From positions 10,171,005-10,235,004 of the forward strand of contig OZ022344.1 of the NCBI GenBank assembly GCA_963989245.1: a stretch of DNA of 64,000 nt, given 5' to 3'. The stretch comes from Nansenia antarctica. Its lineage: Eukaryota > Chordata > Actinopteri > Argentiniformes > Microstomatidae. Positions 46,401-56,959 of this stretch are shown here, one piece after another. Made by a program: the position numbers and the translations under genes. The notes under the pieces were generated by a model. The model was given only the letters and a program-made list of their open reading frames with translations. It made no database searches and was not told the origin of the DNA. Numbering within the stretch: position 1 is the first letter of the stretch; every line of letters starts with the position of its first letter.

Positions 46401-49400
46401 TAGACTCCATACTAGTAGACTCCATACTAGAAGACTCCATACTAGTAGACTCCATACTAGAGACTCCATACTAGTAGACTCCATACTAGAAGACTCCATA
46501 CTAGAAGACTCCATACTAGTAGACTCCATACTAGAAGACTCCATACTAGAAGACTCCATACTAGAAGACTCCATACTAGAAGACTCCATACTAGTAGACT
46601 CCATACTAGAAGACTCCATACTAGTAGACTCCATACTAGAAGACTCCATACTAGAAGACTCCATACTAGAAGACTCCATACTAGAAGACTCCATACTAGT
46701 AGACTCCATACTAGAAGACTCCATACTAGTAGACTCCATACTAGTAGAGTCCATACTAGAAGACTCCATACTAGTAGACTCCATACTAGTAGACTCCATA
46801 CTAGAAGACTCCATACTAGTAGACTCCATACTAGAAGACTCCATACTAGTAGACTCCATACTAGTAGACTCCATACTAGAAGACTCCATACTAGTAGAGC
46901 TCCATACTAGAAGACTCCATACTAGTAGACTCCATACTAGAAGACTCCATACTAGTAGACTCCATACTAGTAGACTCCATACTAGAAGACTCCATACTAG
47001 TAGACGTCCATACTAGTAGACTCCATACTAGAAGACTCCATACTAGAAGACTCCATACTAGTAGACGTCCATACTAGTAGACTCCATACTAGAAGACTCC
47101 ATACTAGAAGACTCCATACTAGAAGACTCCATACTAGAAGACTCCATACTAGTAGACTCCCTACTAGTAGAGTCCATACTAGAAGACTCCCATACTAGAA
47201 GACTCCATACTAGTAGACTCCATACTAGAAGACTCCATACTAGAAGACTCCATACTAGTAGACTCCATACTAGAAGACCTCCATATAGTAGACTCCCATA
47301 CTAGTAGACTCCATACTAGAAGACTCCATACATAGTAGACTCATACTAGTAGACTCCCTACTAGAAGACTCCCATACTAGTAGACACCCTACTAGAAGAC
47401 TCCATACTAGAAGACTCCATACTAGTAGACTCCATACTAGAAGACACCATCCACTAGTAGACTTCATACTAGTAGACTCCATACTAGAAGACTCCATACT
47501 AGTAGACTCCATACTAGAAGAGTAGACTCCATACTAGTAGACTCCATACTAGAAGACTCCATACTAGAAGACTCCATACTAGTAGACTCCATACTAGTAG
47601 ACTCCATACTAGAAGACTCCATACTAGTAGACTCCATACTAGTAGACTCCATACTAGTAGACTCCATACTAGAAGACTCCATACTAGTAGACTCCATACT
47701 AGAAGACTCCATACTAGTAGACTCCATACTAGTAGACTCCATACTAGAAGACTCCATACTAGTAGACTCCATACTAGTAGACTCCATACTAGAAGACTCC
47801 ATACTAGTAGACTCCATACTAGAAGACTCCATACTAGTAGACTCCATACTAGTAGACTCCATACTAGTAGACTCCATACTAGAAGACTCCATACTAGAAG
47901 ACTCCATACTAGTAGACTCCATACTAGTAGACTCCATACTAGAAGACTCCATACTAGTAGACTCCATACTAGTAGACTCCATACTAGAAGACTCCATACT
48001 AGAAGACTCCATACTAGAAGACTCCATACTAGTAGACTCCATACTAGTAGACTCCATACTAGTAGACTCCATACTAGAAGACTCCATACTAGTAGACTCC
48101 ATACTAGAAGACTCCATACTAGTAGACTCCATACTAGTAGACTCCATACTAGAAGACTCCATACTAGAAGACTCCATACTAGTAGACTCCATACTAGAAG
48201 ACTCCATACTAGAAGACTCCATACTAGTAGACTCCATACTAGTAGACTCCATACTAGTAGACTCCATACTAGTAGACTCCATACTAGTAGACTCCATACT
48301 AGAAGACTCCATACTAGTAGACTCCATACTAGAAGACTCCATACTAGTAGACTCCATACTAGTAGACTCCATACTAGTAGACTCCATACTAGTAGACTCC
48401 ATACTAGAAGACTCCATACTAGAAGACTCCATACTAGTAGACTCCATACTAGAAGACTCCATACTAGTAGACTCCATACTAGAAGACTCCATACTAGTAG
48501 ACTCCATACTAGTAGACTCCATACTAGTAGACTCCATACTAGAAGACTCCATACTAGTAGACTCCATACTAGAAGACTCCATACTAGAAGACTCCATACT
48601 AGTAGACTCCATACTAGTAGACTCCATACTAGAAGACTCCATACTAGTAGACTCCATACTAGTAGACTCCATACTAGTAGACTCCATACTAGAAGACTCC
48701 ATACTAGTAGACTCCATACTAGTAGACTCCATACTAGTAGACTCCATACTAGTAGACTCCATACTAGAAGACTCCATACTAGTAGACTCCATACTAGAAG
48801 ACTCCATACTAGTAGACTCCATACTAGAAGACTCCATACTAGTAGACTCCATACTAGTAGACTCCATACTAGAAGACTCCATACTAGAAGACTCCATACT
48901 AGTAGAGTCCATACTAGAAGACTCCATACTAGTAGACTCCATACTAGTAGACTCCATACTAGAAGACTCCATACTAGTAGACTCCATACTAGAAGACTCC
49001 ATACTAGTAGACTCCATACTAGAAGACTCCATACTAGAAGACTCCATACTAGTAGACTCCATACTAGTAGACTCCATACTAGTAGACTCCATACTAGTAG
49101 ACTCCATACTAGAAGACTCCATACTAGTAGACTCCATACTAGTAGACTCCATACTAGAAGACTCCATACTAGTAGACTCCATACTAGTAGACTCCATACT
49201 AGAAGACTCCATACTAGTAGACTCCATACTAGTAGACTCCATACTAGAAGACTCCATACTAGTAGACTCCATACTAGAAGACTCCATACTAGAAGACTCC
49301 ATACTAGTAGACTCCATACTAGAAGACTCCATACTAGTAGACTCCATACTAGTAGACTCCATACTAGAAGACTCCATACTAGTAGACTCCATACTAGAAG

Positions 49401-49950
49401 ACTCCATACTAGTAGACTCCATACTAGTAGACTCCATACTAGAAGACTCCATACTAGTAGACTCCATACTAGTAGACTCCATACTAGTAGACTCCATACT
49501 AGAAGACTCCATACTAGTAGACTCCATACTAGTAGACTCCATACTAGTAGACTCCATACTAGAAGACTCCATACTAGTAGACTCCATACTAGAAGACTCC
49601 ATACTAGAAGACTCCATACTAGTAGACTCCATACTAGAAGACTCCATACTAGTAGACTCCATACTAGTAGACTCCATACTAGAAGACTCCATACTAGAAG
49701 ACTCCATACTAGAAGACTCCATACTAGTAGACTCCATACTAGTAGACTCCATACTAGAAGACTCCATACTAGTAGACTCCATACTAGTAGACTCCATACT
49801 AGAAGACTCCATACTAGTAGACTCCATACTAGTAGACTCCATACTAGTAGACTCCATACTAGAAGACTCCATACTAGAAGACTCCATACTAGTAGACTCC
49901 ATACTAGTAGACTCCATACTAGAAGACTCCATACTAGTAGACTCCATACT
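28431..49950. repeat. 15-bp satellite array, about 1,430 units
   Basis: The unit is TACTAGTAGACTCCA. Three unit types make up almost everything: CTAGTAGACTCC, CTAGAAGACTCC and CTAGTAGAGTCC. The last is common left of about 43.3 kb and rare after. Phase breaks (single-base or few-base indels) occur near 28952, 29870, 37788, 43490, 45486, 46460, 46898, 47005, 47066 and 47510, with an indel-rich patch at 47160-47470. Rare variants recur with the same neighbours thousands of bases apart, showing higher-order repeats. The array ends only at the assembly gap. Its minus strand is open in two frames (MESTS and WSLLV pentapeptides) because 15 is a multiple of three; I do not regard these as proteins. 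Confidence 0.98.
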
Positions 49951-50150
49951 NNNNNNNNNNNNNNNNNNNNNNNNNNNNNNNNNNNNNNNNNNNNNNNNNN
50001 NNNNNNNNNNNNNNNNNNNNNNNNNNNNNNNNNNNNNNNNNNNNNNNNNNNNNNNNNNNNNNNNNNNNNNNNNNNNNNNNNNNNNNNNNNNNNNNNNNNN
50101 NNNNNNNNNNNNNNNNNNNNNNNNNNNNNNNNNNNNNNNNNNNNNNNNNN
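49951..50150. other. Assembly gap (200 N)
   Basis: This is a run of exactly 200 N between two different satellites. A round length usually marks a gap of unknown size. Confidence 1.
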
Positions 50151-51213
50151 GGGTCTTGTGGGTAGTCGTGGGGTCTTGTGGGTAGTCTTGGGGTCTTGTG
50201 GGTAGTCTTAGGGGTCTTGTGGGTAGTCGTGGGGTCTTGTGGGTAGTCTTGGGTCTTGTGGGTAGTCTTAGGGTCTTGTGGGTAGTCTTGGGGTCTTGTG
50301 GGTAGTCTTGGGGTCTTGTGGGTAGTCTTGGGGTCTTGTGGGTAGTCTTGGGGTCTTGTGGGTAGTCGTGGGGTCTTGTGGGTAGTCTTGGGGTCTTGTG
50401 GTAGTCTTAGGGTCTTGTGGGTAGTCATGGGGTCTTGTGGGTAGTCTTGGGGTCTTGTGGGTAGTCGTGGGGTCTTGTGGGTAGTCTTAGGGGTCTTGTG
50501 GGTAGTCTTGGGGTCTTGTGGGTAGTCGTGGGGTCTTGTGGGTAGTCTTAGGGTCTTGTGGGTAGTCTTGGGGTCTTGTGGGTAGTCTTAGGGTCTTGTG
50601 GGTAGTCTTGGGGTCTTGTGGTAGTCGTGGGGTCTTGTGGGTAGTCTTAGGGTCTTGTGGGTAGTCTTGGGGTCTTGTGGGTAGTCTTGGGTCTTGTGGG
50701 TAGTCTTGGGGTCTTGTGGGTAGTCTTAGGGGTCTTGTGGGTAGTCTTAGGGTCTTGTGGGTAGTCTTGGGGTCTTGTGGGTAGTCTTAGGGTCTTGTGG
50801 GTAGTCTTAGGGGTCTTGTGGGTAGTCTTGGGGTCTTGTGGGTAGTCTTAGGGTCTTGTGGGTAGTCTTGGGGTCTTGTGGGTAGTCTTGGGGTCTTGTG
50901 GGTAGTCTTGGGGTCTTGTGGGTAGTCTTGGGGTCTTGTGGGTAGTCTTGGGGTCTTGTGGGTAGTCTTAGGGTCTTGTGGGTAGTCTTGGGGTCTTGTG
51001 GGTAGTCTTAGGGTCTTGTGGGTAGTCTTGGGGTCTTGTGGGTAGTCTTAGGGTCTTGTGGGTAGTCTTGGGGTCTTGTGGGTAGTCTTAGGGTCTTGTG
51101 GGTAGTCTTGGGGTCTTGTGGGTAGTCTTGGGGTCTTGTGGGTAGTCTTAGGGTCTTGTGGGTAGTCTTAGGGTCTTGTGGGTAGTCTTGGGGTCTTGTG
51201 GGTAGTCTCGGGG
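50151..51213. repeat. 20-bp satellite, about 53 units
   Basis: The unit is GGGTCTTGTGGGTAGTCTTG, with length variants of 19-21 bp and G/A variation at the last base. It starts at the gap and ends at 'ctcggggctttag'. It lies in the intron upstream of the next C3-like exon. Confidence 0.97.
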
Positions 51214-51300
51214 CTTTAGTAACTGTTCCATAGATCTGTGACACTCACCTTGCTCAGCTCAGATCTATGCAAACCTCTCTGTGTGTTCTTCTCATTCCAG

Positions 51301-51378
51301 ACCTCAAGTGCCCCGGCCCAGCCAAAGCCAGGAGGAGGAGGAGGTCGTTGGTATTGAGGCAGGCCAAAGACCGGCTCG
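51301..51378 (+). CDS. c3: Complement C3-like gene B, exon with beta/alpha processing site
   Basis: This 78-nt exon follows TTCTCATTCCAG and precedes GTAAGAGG. Completing the split first codon as Asp, it encodes DLKCPGPAKARRRRRSLVLR, then QAKDRL plus one base. LKCP followed by a run of five Arg is the end of the C3 beta chain and the furin-type site that separates beta and alpha chains; the residues after it begin the alpha chain (C3a). Phase matches the next exon at 52435 (G|AG). Exons for the rest of the beta chain should lie upstream on this strand, but the upstream sequence is satellite and gap. C4 has a similar site, but the following exon favours C3. Confidence 0.85.
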
Positions 51379-52434
51379 GTAAGAGGAAGTTCCGCTCTAA
51401 GATTGACAGGTCTGAGGACGAATCAGCTTCTGGGTCAATTGACCATCAAATCACCGTTTTTTTCACCGTTAAAGGGATAGTTAAAGGGATAGTAAAAGGG
51501 ATAGTTAAAGGGATAGTTAAAGGGATAGTAAAAGGGATAGTTAAAGGGATAGTTCAGCCTTAATGACAAAATCACACATTTGGTTCTGTGGACAAGGACA
51601 GACTTCATTCCACATGTAGTTCCTGTTTATCTGGGCACTCCTAGCTAACTGCTAATTGTTAGCATTTTCAACCGAAACCCAATGCAAGTCAATGGTCCCT
51701 TAGGAGGCATGTTTGAAGTGTGACGCTCAAATCATCTAAAAAATTATTTAAAACAAGTCATTGAGTATCTTCCCAGAATTTGAGATGCCTTGGGCATCCT
51801 AATTTAGGGTCCATTTGCTTGCAATAAGCTGTTAACACCCCTGCCTTTCTCCTCCTCTCCACCCCTCCCTCTCCTCCTCTCCACCCTCTCTTCTCCACCC
51901 TCTCCTCCTCTCCACCCCTCTCCTATCCTCTCCTCCCCTTTCCCCTCCTCCTCTCCACCCCTCTCTTCTCCACCCCTCTCCTATCCTCTCCTCCCCTTTC
52001 CCCTCCTCCTCTCCTCCTCTCCACCCCTCTCTTCTCCACCCCTCTCCTCCTCCCCACCCCTCTCCTCTCCTCTCCTCCCCTTTCCTCTCCTCCTCTCCTC
52101 TCCTCTCCTCCCCTTTCCTCTCCTCCTCTCCACCCCTCTCCTCTCCTCTCCTCCCCTTTCCTCTCCTCCTCTCCACCCCTCCCTCTCCTCCTCTCCACCC
52201 CTCTCTCCTCCTCTCCACCCCTCTCCTCTCCTCTCCTCCCCTTTCCTCTCCTCCTCTCCACCCCTCTCTCCTCCTCTCCACCCCTCTCCTCTCCTCTCCA
52301 CCCCTCTCTTCTCCACCCCTCTCTCCTCCTCTCCACCCCTCTCCTCCTCTCCACCCCTCTCCTCCCTCTCCACCTCTCTCCTCCTCTCCACCTCCCTCTC
52401 CTCCTCTCCACCCCTCCCTCTCCACCCCTTACAG
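51379..52434 (+). repeat. Intron with 12-bp repeat and long pyrimidine tract
   Basis: 'gttaaagggata' is repeated about seven times at 51469-51555. Roughly 580 bp of CTCC/CCCTCT pyrimidine repeat (51845-52430) lead directly into the acceptor TTACAG. The minus strand of this tract gives Glu/Arg/Gly-rich frames that are repeat artefacts. Confidence 0.9.
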
Positions 52435-52629
52435 AGAGCCCTTTCCGCGGCCTGGAGAGAGAGTGTTGCGTAGACGGTATGAAGGACAACACGCAGAACT
52501 TCACCTGCGAGCGACGCGGCGAGTATATCACAGACGGCCCGGCGTGCCTCAAGGCCTTCCTCCACTGCTGCAAGGCCCTGGAGCACAAGAAGGTCGAACT
52601 GAAACACCCCGCCCTGGTTCTGGCCCGCA
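52435..52629 (+). CDS. c3: Complement C3-like gene B, C3a anaphylatoxin exon
   Basis: This 195-nt exon runs between TTACAG and GTAAGAG. It encodes the anaphylatoxin domain with the six-cysteine pattern ECCVDGM..FTC..PAC..FLHCC, expected to form three disulphides in a four-helix bundle. It ends in LVLAR, the C-terminal signature of C3a (compare LGLAR in mammals), and the convertase would cut after this Arg. The following exon starts with Ser. The C3a peptide released from the alpha chain is a chemotactic and inflammatory signal. No stop or lost cysteine is seen, so the exon looks functional. C5a normally ends in a different tail, so C3 is preferred. Confidence 0.9.
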
Positions 52630-52632
52630 GTA

Positions 52633-52939
52633 AGAGAGGGAGGGAGGGAGAGAGGGAGGGAGGGAGAGAGGGAGAGAGGGAGGGAGGGAGGGAAGGAGGG
52701 AGGGAGGGAGGGAGAGAGGGAGAGAGGGAGAGAGAGAGGGAGGGTGAAGAGGGTACACTGGTAAAAAAAGAAGACCTTTGTATTCATGTTAAAGTGTGTA
52801 CGTCACGGCTCCACACGACTGACGTGTGTTTAATCAACAGAAATGATGAACACAAGACATGTTTTAAACATAAATCAAAGGTCTGTTTTTTCACTGTAGC
52901 ACAGATGATTTGGAAAGAGAGAGGGAGAGAGAGAGAGAC

Positions 52940-52984
<45 letters not shown>

Positions 52985-53242
52985 AAGAGACAGAGTGAGA
53001 GAGAGAGAGACAGACAGAGAAAGAGACAGAGAAAGAGACAGAGAAAGAGACAGAAAAAGAGACTGAGAGAGACAGCGAGGGTGAGAGACAGAGAGAGTGA
53101 GAGAGACAGAGAGAGACAGAGACAGAGAGAGAGACAGACAGACAGACAGAGAAAGAGACAGAGAGAGAGATAATGAGAGAGACAGAGAGGGTGAGGGTGA
53201 GAGAGACAGAGACAGAGAGAGAGAGACAGAGAGGGTGAGGGT

Positions 53243-53290
<48 letters not shown>

Positions 53291-53315
53291 AAGAAAGAGA
53301 CAGAGTGAGAGAGAC

Positions 53316-53346
<31 letters not shown>

Positions 53347-53435
53347 GAAAGAGACAGAGAGAGAGAGAGATAATGAGAGAGACAGAGAGGGTGAGGGTGA
53401 GAGAGACAGAGACAGAGAGAGAGAGGCAGAAAGGA
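52633..53435 (+). repeat. Intron rich in GGGA, GAGA and GACA repeats
   Basis: A GGGAGGGAGA tract (52633-52745) and a long GAGACAGA compound microsatellite (about 52915-53430) flank about 170 bp of ordinary sequence. The GAGAGACAGAGAGGGTGAGG block recurs at about 53175, 53220 and 53380, showing segment duplication within the tract. Confidence 0.9.
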
Positions 53436-53529
53436 TCTAACGTTTCGAATAGACAGACTGCGTCAAAGCGTTAAGTGCTAATCCTCTTTCTTTTCACTTC
53501 CCTCTTTCTCTCTCCCCGTGCCTGCGGAG

Positions 53530-53644
53530 GTGACGATGACGATGGCTTCATGGACGCCAGGGACATTACAGCCCGCTCCAACTTCCCTGAGACCTGGCTC
53601 TGGGAGGACTACACTCTGCCCGAATGTCCAGCCAACAAACGCTG
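53530..53644 (+). CDS. c3: Complement C3-like gene B, start of alpha' chain exon
   Basis: This 115-nt exon follows CTGCGGAG and precedes GTAAGACT. Joined to the previous exon it reads SDDDDGFMDARDITARSNFP, then ETWLWEDYTLPECPANKR and two bases of the next codon. The acidic N-terminus and the FPETWLW block are hallmark features of the alpha' chain after C3a release (FPESWLW in mammals), and the acidic segment takes part in factor B binding in C3. Reading frame and splice phase are intact. The next exon (the LKDSITTWE block in the family) is not found in the remaining 10.3 kb, which is filled by transposable elements. Confidence 0.88.
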
Positions 53645-54543
53645 GTAAGACTGGCGACAGCCAATCAGAGCTGACGAGCAAGTACGCTAGCAAGTTGTCA
53701 GACGACCTGCTAGCATACAAGGACAAAAATTATTATGACAGAAATTAAGACAGAACTTTTGAGCCCTGCTCATAGCCAGCACTGGCCTAGAATACACATA
53801 CTGTATGGCAGGGGTCGGCAATAGGCGGCCCGCGGGCCATTGCTGGCCCATCACCAATAATATTTGGCCCAGCAGAATATTTTGAGAATCCACTTTTTTT
53901 TTTTTTTTTTTTTTTTTTTACAATATCCGACCGACAGTCCCACATATAGCGCCTATACTGTCCGAATAGAGAATCTACCTCCACCTGAATAATGCTTATT
54001 GTACTTTTATCCATGTTGAGAGTGAATGACACAGGGACAGACAATCAGGCAGCGGGGTGCACCGAAGCGCACTGACACTGAACCCCTCATAGTCAATCAT
54101 AAGTAGGTGGACAACGTGTAGTGCTGAAATAGCCGTGTGTGGTTTGAAAAAAATAACACCAGCTCAGTAAATAATTCAAACGTAATGTTTACGTATATGT
54201 GACTGCAACACACATATGAACAGTAACAAAGCAAATTCAGTTTAATATTCTGAAAAACATTGACAACAAAATCGGTGAAAAAAAGAAAAGAAAGAAAAGT
54301 AATCCGCTTATGCGAGGGGTGGTGGTGCATAGGCCTATGCTCCTGAAACGACAGAGCAAACACGCTATTAGGGATAATAATTACAATGAGCCATTCATTC
54401 AAAATATACAAAATACAATTAGGTTATTAAATACAATAACGACAGGCTTGGTACTCACTTAATGTGAAAAGTGGCATCTCCCATCGGTCAGTATTTGCTT
54501 GATATCTGGTTATATGGACGTCACTTTAATCCGCAGGCAGTTC

Positions 54544-54780
54544 TCAAGTTTTTTTTTGCATCAATCGATTCCTCTCGTGCGTCTTTATCACATTCATTGA
54601 GGAAAAGGACGACTCGCATGTATAGAAAGGGAACATTGTGAGCACGGAAGATGTGAGTCTCACAACGGCTTTGCGTTGATGAAACCAGGTAGGATGAACA
54701 TTATAGTTCGCTGTCCATTCCTCTTTAAATGCCCTGTTTTCACCGTCAACTTTCCTCTTTACACCTTTGGAGAGTGACAT
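54544..54780 (-). pseudogene. hAT transposase N-to-C fusion remnant
   Basis: A 78-codon frame starts MSLSKGVKRKVDGENRAFKE, as in the N-terminus of GTF2IRD2/ZBED-like hAT transposases. It then jumps to FPFYTCESSFSSMNVIKT, which is the C-terminal dimerisation block (usually CESSFS.M..IK). The zinc finger and whole catalytic core, several hundred residues, are missing. The frame can therefore only be a deletion product of an autonomous element. The junction is in frame by chance or selection; no function is inferred. Confidence 0.7.
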
Positions 54781-55070
54781 GATGTTTCTCTTGCTAGTTA
54801 GCAGGTTAAATGTTTAGCTAACTTCACCCGGCAGGCAAACAACCAATCCAATAATAATGTGACCTTGTCTGGGAGGAGGGGGGAATCATTCAGAATGAAA
54901 GTATGTTAAATAATTATTAGAATAAGCTAGGCTGCGCTACATCGTCAGTCCACACATTTATTATTCAAAACTATGGAAAAGGGTGAAACTACGTTTCAAC
55001 GTTGTTGAGAATCACAACACAAACTTGCTAGTCAAGCCAAAATACTGCAACGTAATGGATTGGACTGCTA

Positions 55071-55466
55071 CCTAGTTAACTACAACACTACTTTACATTG
55101 TTACCTAGTTAACTACAACACTACTTTACATTGTTATCTAGTTAACTACAACACTACTTTACATTGTTACCTAGTTAACTACAACACTACTTTACATTGT
55201 TACCTAGTTAACTAGAACACTACTTTACATTGTTACCTAGTTAACTACAACACTACTTTACATTGTTACCTAGTTAACTACAACACTACTTTACATTGTT
55301 ACCTAGTTAACTACAACACTACTTTACATTGTTACCTAGTTAACTACAACACTACTTTACATTGTTACCTAGTTAACTAGAACACTACTTTACATTGTTA
55401 CCTAGTTAACTACAACACTACTTTACATTGTTACCTAGTTAACTACAACACTACTTTACATTGTTA
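55071..55466. repeat. 33-bp minisatellite, exactly 12 units
   Basis: The unit is 'cctagttaactacaacacta' plus 'ctttacattgtta'. 396 bp divide into 12 units with few substitutions (aCtagaac for aCtacaac in two units). It grew inside the hAT element. The flanks (54990-55070 and 55470-55540) resemble parts of 16975-17075 and 6690-6800. Confidence 0.95.
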
Positions 55467-55567
55467 GCAGGCTCACAAAACAAGCTGTGTTAGTTGACTA
55501 GCGATGTGTACATTTTTCAAAAGAAAAGTCAAAGCATTAGAACGTGTCACATTTTTTAACAATCAAT

Positions 55568-55697
55568 TACTTATGAATGAATGAATGAATGAATGAATGA
55601 ATGGAATGAATGAATGGTCTTTATTGTCATTGCTACAGTACAGGTACCAAACAACGACATTTAGGAGGGGTGGCTCCCCTGGTGTTAGGAAAAAAAA
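55568..55697 (-). repeat. LINE 3' tail ending in (ATTC)n, copy 3, antisense
   Basis: This is the reverse complement of the tail at 4600-4699. (GAAT)n lies at the left, then 'ctttattgtcattgctacag', and 'aggggtggctcccctggtgt' at the right. Confidence 0.75.
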
Positions 55698-55974
55698 AAA
55701 AAAAAAAATCGGGCCCGCCATCTAGTGGCTCAAAAAAAATTTGGCCCGAGGCCAAACCTAATTGCCGACCCCTGCTGTATGGTATAGTATATGTGACAGG
55801 GCATGGTTAAAAAGTCCTCAACTAGGGCAAAATCTTTTTTTCTGTTTTTTCCGGATTATGAAAGGGTATATTGTAAGCTTTAAAATGATGTGTCATACAT
55901 TGAAATCTGAAACAAGTTGAAGAAGTCATGGATATTTGAATGTTGATACCCCTTACCACCGTACTGAGATATCC

Positions 55975-56095
55975 AGCCCATACCTGTCAACCCTCCCGTT
56001 CTTCCCGGGATTCTCCCGTATTTTACCTTCCTTTCCCGCTGTGCTCCCGTTTAAATATTTTCCCCTAAATCTCCCGTATTTTTAACCTATAATAA
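55975..56095. repeat. Dispersed repeat fragment with TCTCCCGT motifs
   Basis: 'tgtcaaccctcccgttcttc' followed by several CTCCCGTATTTT-like motifs. This resembles a common fish transposon fragment; ends are not defined. Confidence 0.45.
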
Positions 56096-56188
56096 AATAT
56101 AATTTAACACTTAATTGTTAGACGTTAGACGCATGCGCACAATCGCTATATCCATGTCAGAGTTGACTTGTCTCCTCTCGTTTCTTGG

Positions 56189-56327
56189 GCTGCGTTCGTA
56201 ATTTTGCTCTGAGAGTGCCGGAACGCACACTAGGTGCAACGTCATAAAGGGACCAAGTAATTTGATTGGATAAGAGGCATTCCATGAGTGGTGATCAGAT
56301 TTCCAGAGCGTTTTTTACGAACACAGC
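56189..56327. mobile_element. MITE with GGCTGCGTTCGTAA ends
   Basis: GGCTGCGTTCGTAA at 56189 pairs with TTACGAACACAGCC ending at about 56327 (one mismatch). Inner CTCTGAGAG and CAGAGCG motifs are present. Part of its body (56250-56293) recurs at the left edge of the satellite, at 28368-28410. Confidence 0.65.
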
Positions 56328-56539
56328 CTCGATTATCGCTGTTTTGAAATGATCGCTGGTAGCTTTGCGCCGCTCTTTTCCCATTGACATCATGGTGTCA
56401 AGTAATGTATAAATAAATGTGCTGAATTTAGATGCCCTTTTGTGTTTTCATGCAGGGATGTTCAAAGTATTTTACTTTCAACCAGGTATCTGATTCTGAC
56501 CACCTGTAGTCACTTACTTAATGTAGGAACTACTTAATC

Positions 56540-56958
56540 TTGTTGCACTGTATGGAAGCATATAGCTGACTCAATTCAAATGCTAATGCAATATGAGATT
56601 GCAATTGCATGTTCCACTTTTGCATGCATTCTTTCAGACAATATTCAAATTCAAATGCAATTCTAATGATTTGCATTTTCATTTTCATGTACCCGATGTG
56701 CACATTCGCTGTCAATATTAAAATGTTAATGCAAAGCCATTTGACAAAGTCATGCGCTGCTTGGTAGCTGACGAAATTCAAAAGTTCATTCTAATGTGCA
56801 AATGACTTTGCAATCCCAAAATAGCATATTCATTTGCCACTTTTGCCTGCGTTATTTGAGTCAATATTCAAATTGTAATGCAATAATGTGATTCGCAATT
56901 GCATTTACATGTTCTAGTAAACACATCCGCTTTGTAGCTGACAAAATTCAAATGACTA
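56540..56958. repeat. Diverged tandem repeat of about 200 bp
   Basis: 'tagctgac..aattcaaa' begins related blocks at about 56561, 56764 and 56935. Each is followed by ATGCAAT-, TTTGC- and CAATATTCAAAT-rich sequence. The copies are old and diverged. Confidence 0.6.
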
Positions 56959-56959
56959 T

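Larger units (their letters stand above)
53809..55774 (-). mobile_element. Internally deleted hAT element
   Basis: The ends CAGGGGTCGGCAA and TTGCCGACCCCTG are 13-bp perfect inverted repeats, and an exact 8-bp duplication CTGTATGG flanks them (53801-53808 and 55775-55782). Subterminal 'ggcccgcgggcc' and 'gggcccgccatctagtggc' fit the same group. Inside are transposase remnants, a 33-bp minisatellite and an antisense LINE tail. It sits in the intron after the last C3-like exon. Confidence 0.92.

Noticed and set aside
28431..49950. Very long minus-strand open frames of repeated MESTS/MESSS or WSLLV pentapeptides (up to nearly 2,000 codons)
   Set aside because: A 15-bp repeat without a stop in a frame is automatically open for its whole length. 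Frames end only at phase breaks, two frames are open at once, and there is no signal, domain or codon preference beyond the repeat.
28431..49950. CRISPR-like array
   Set aside because: Units are directly tandem with no unique spacers, and the context is a vertebrate genome.
50151..51244. LPTRPQDYPQDPKTTHKT-type repeat protein on the minus strand
   Set aside because: It is a product of the 20-bp satellite, broken wherever the unit length is 19 or 21; part of the apparent frame runs through N bases.
51832..53474. Glu/Arg/Gly-rich and RERERE-type frames
   Set aside because: They are translations of purine or pyrimidine simple repeats within introns of the C3-like gene.
56530..56781. 83-codon minus-strand frame
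   Set aside because: It lies in an old A/T-rich tandem repeat, shows no domain and is not preserved in the other repeat units.
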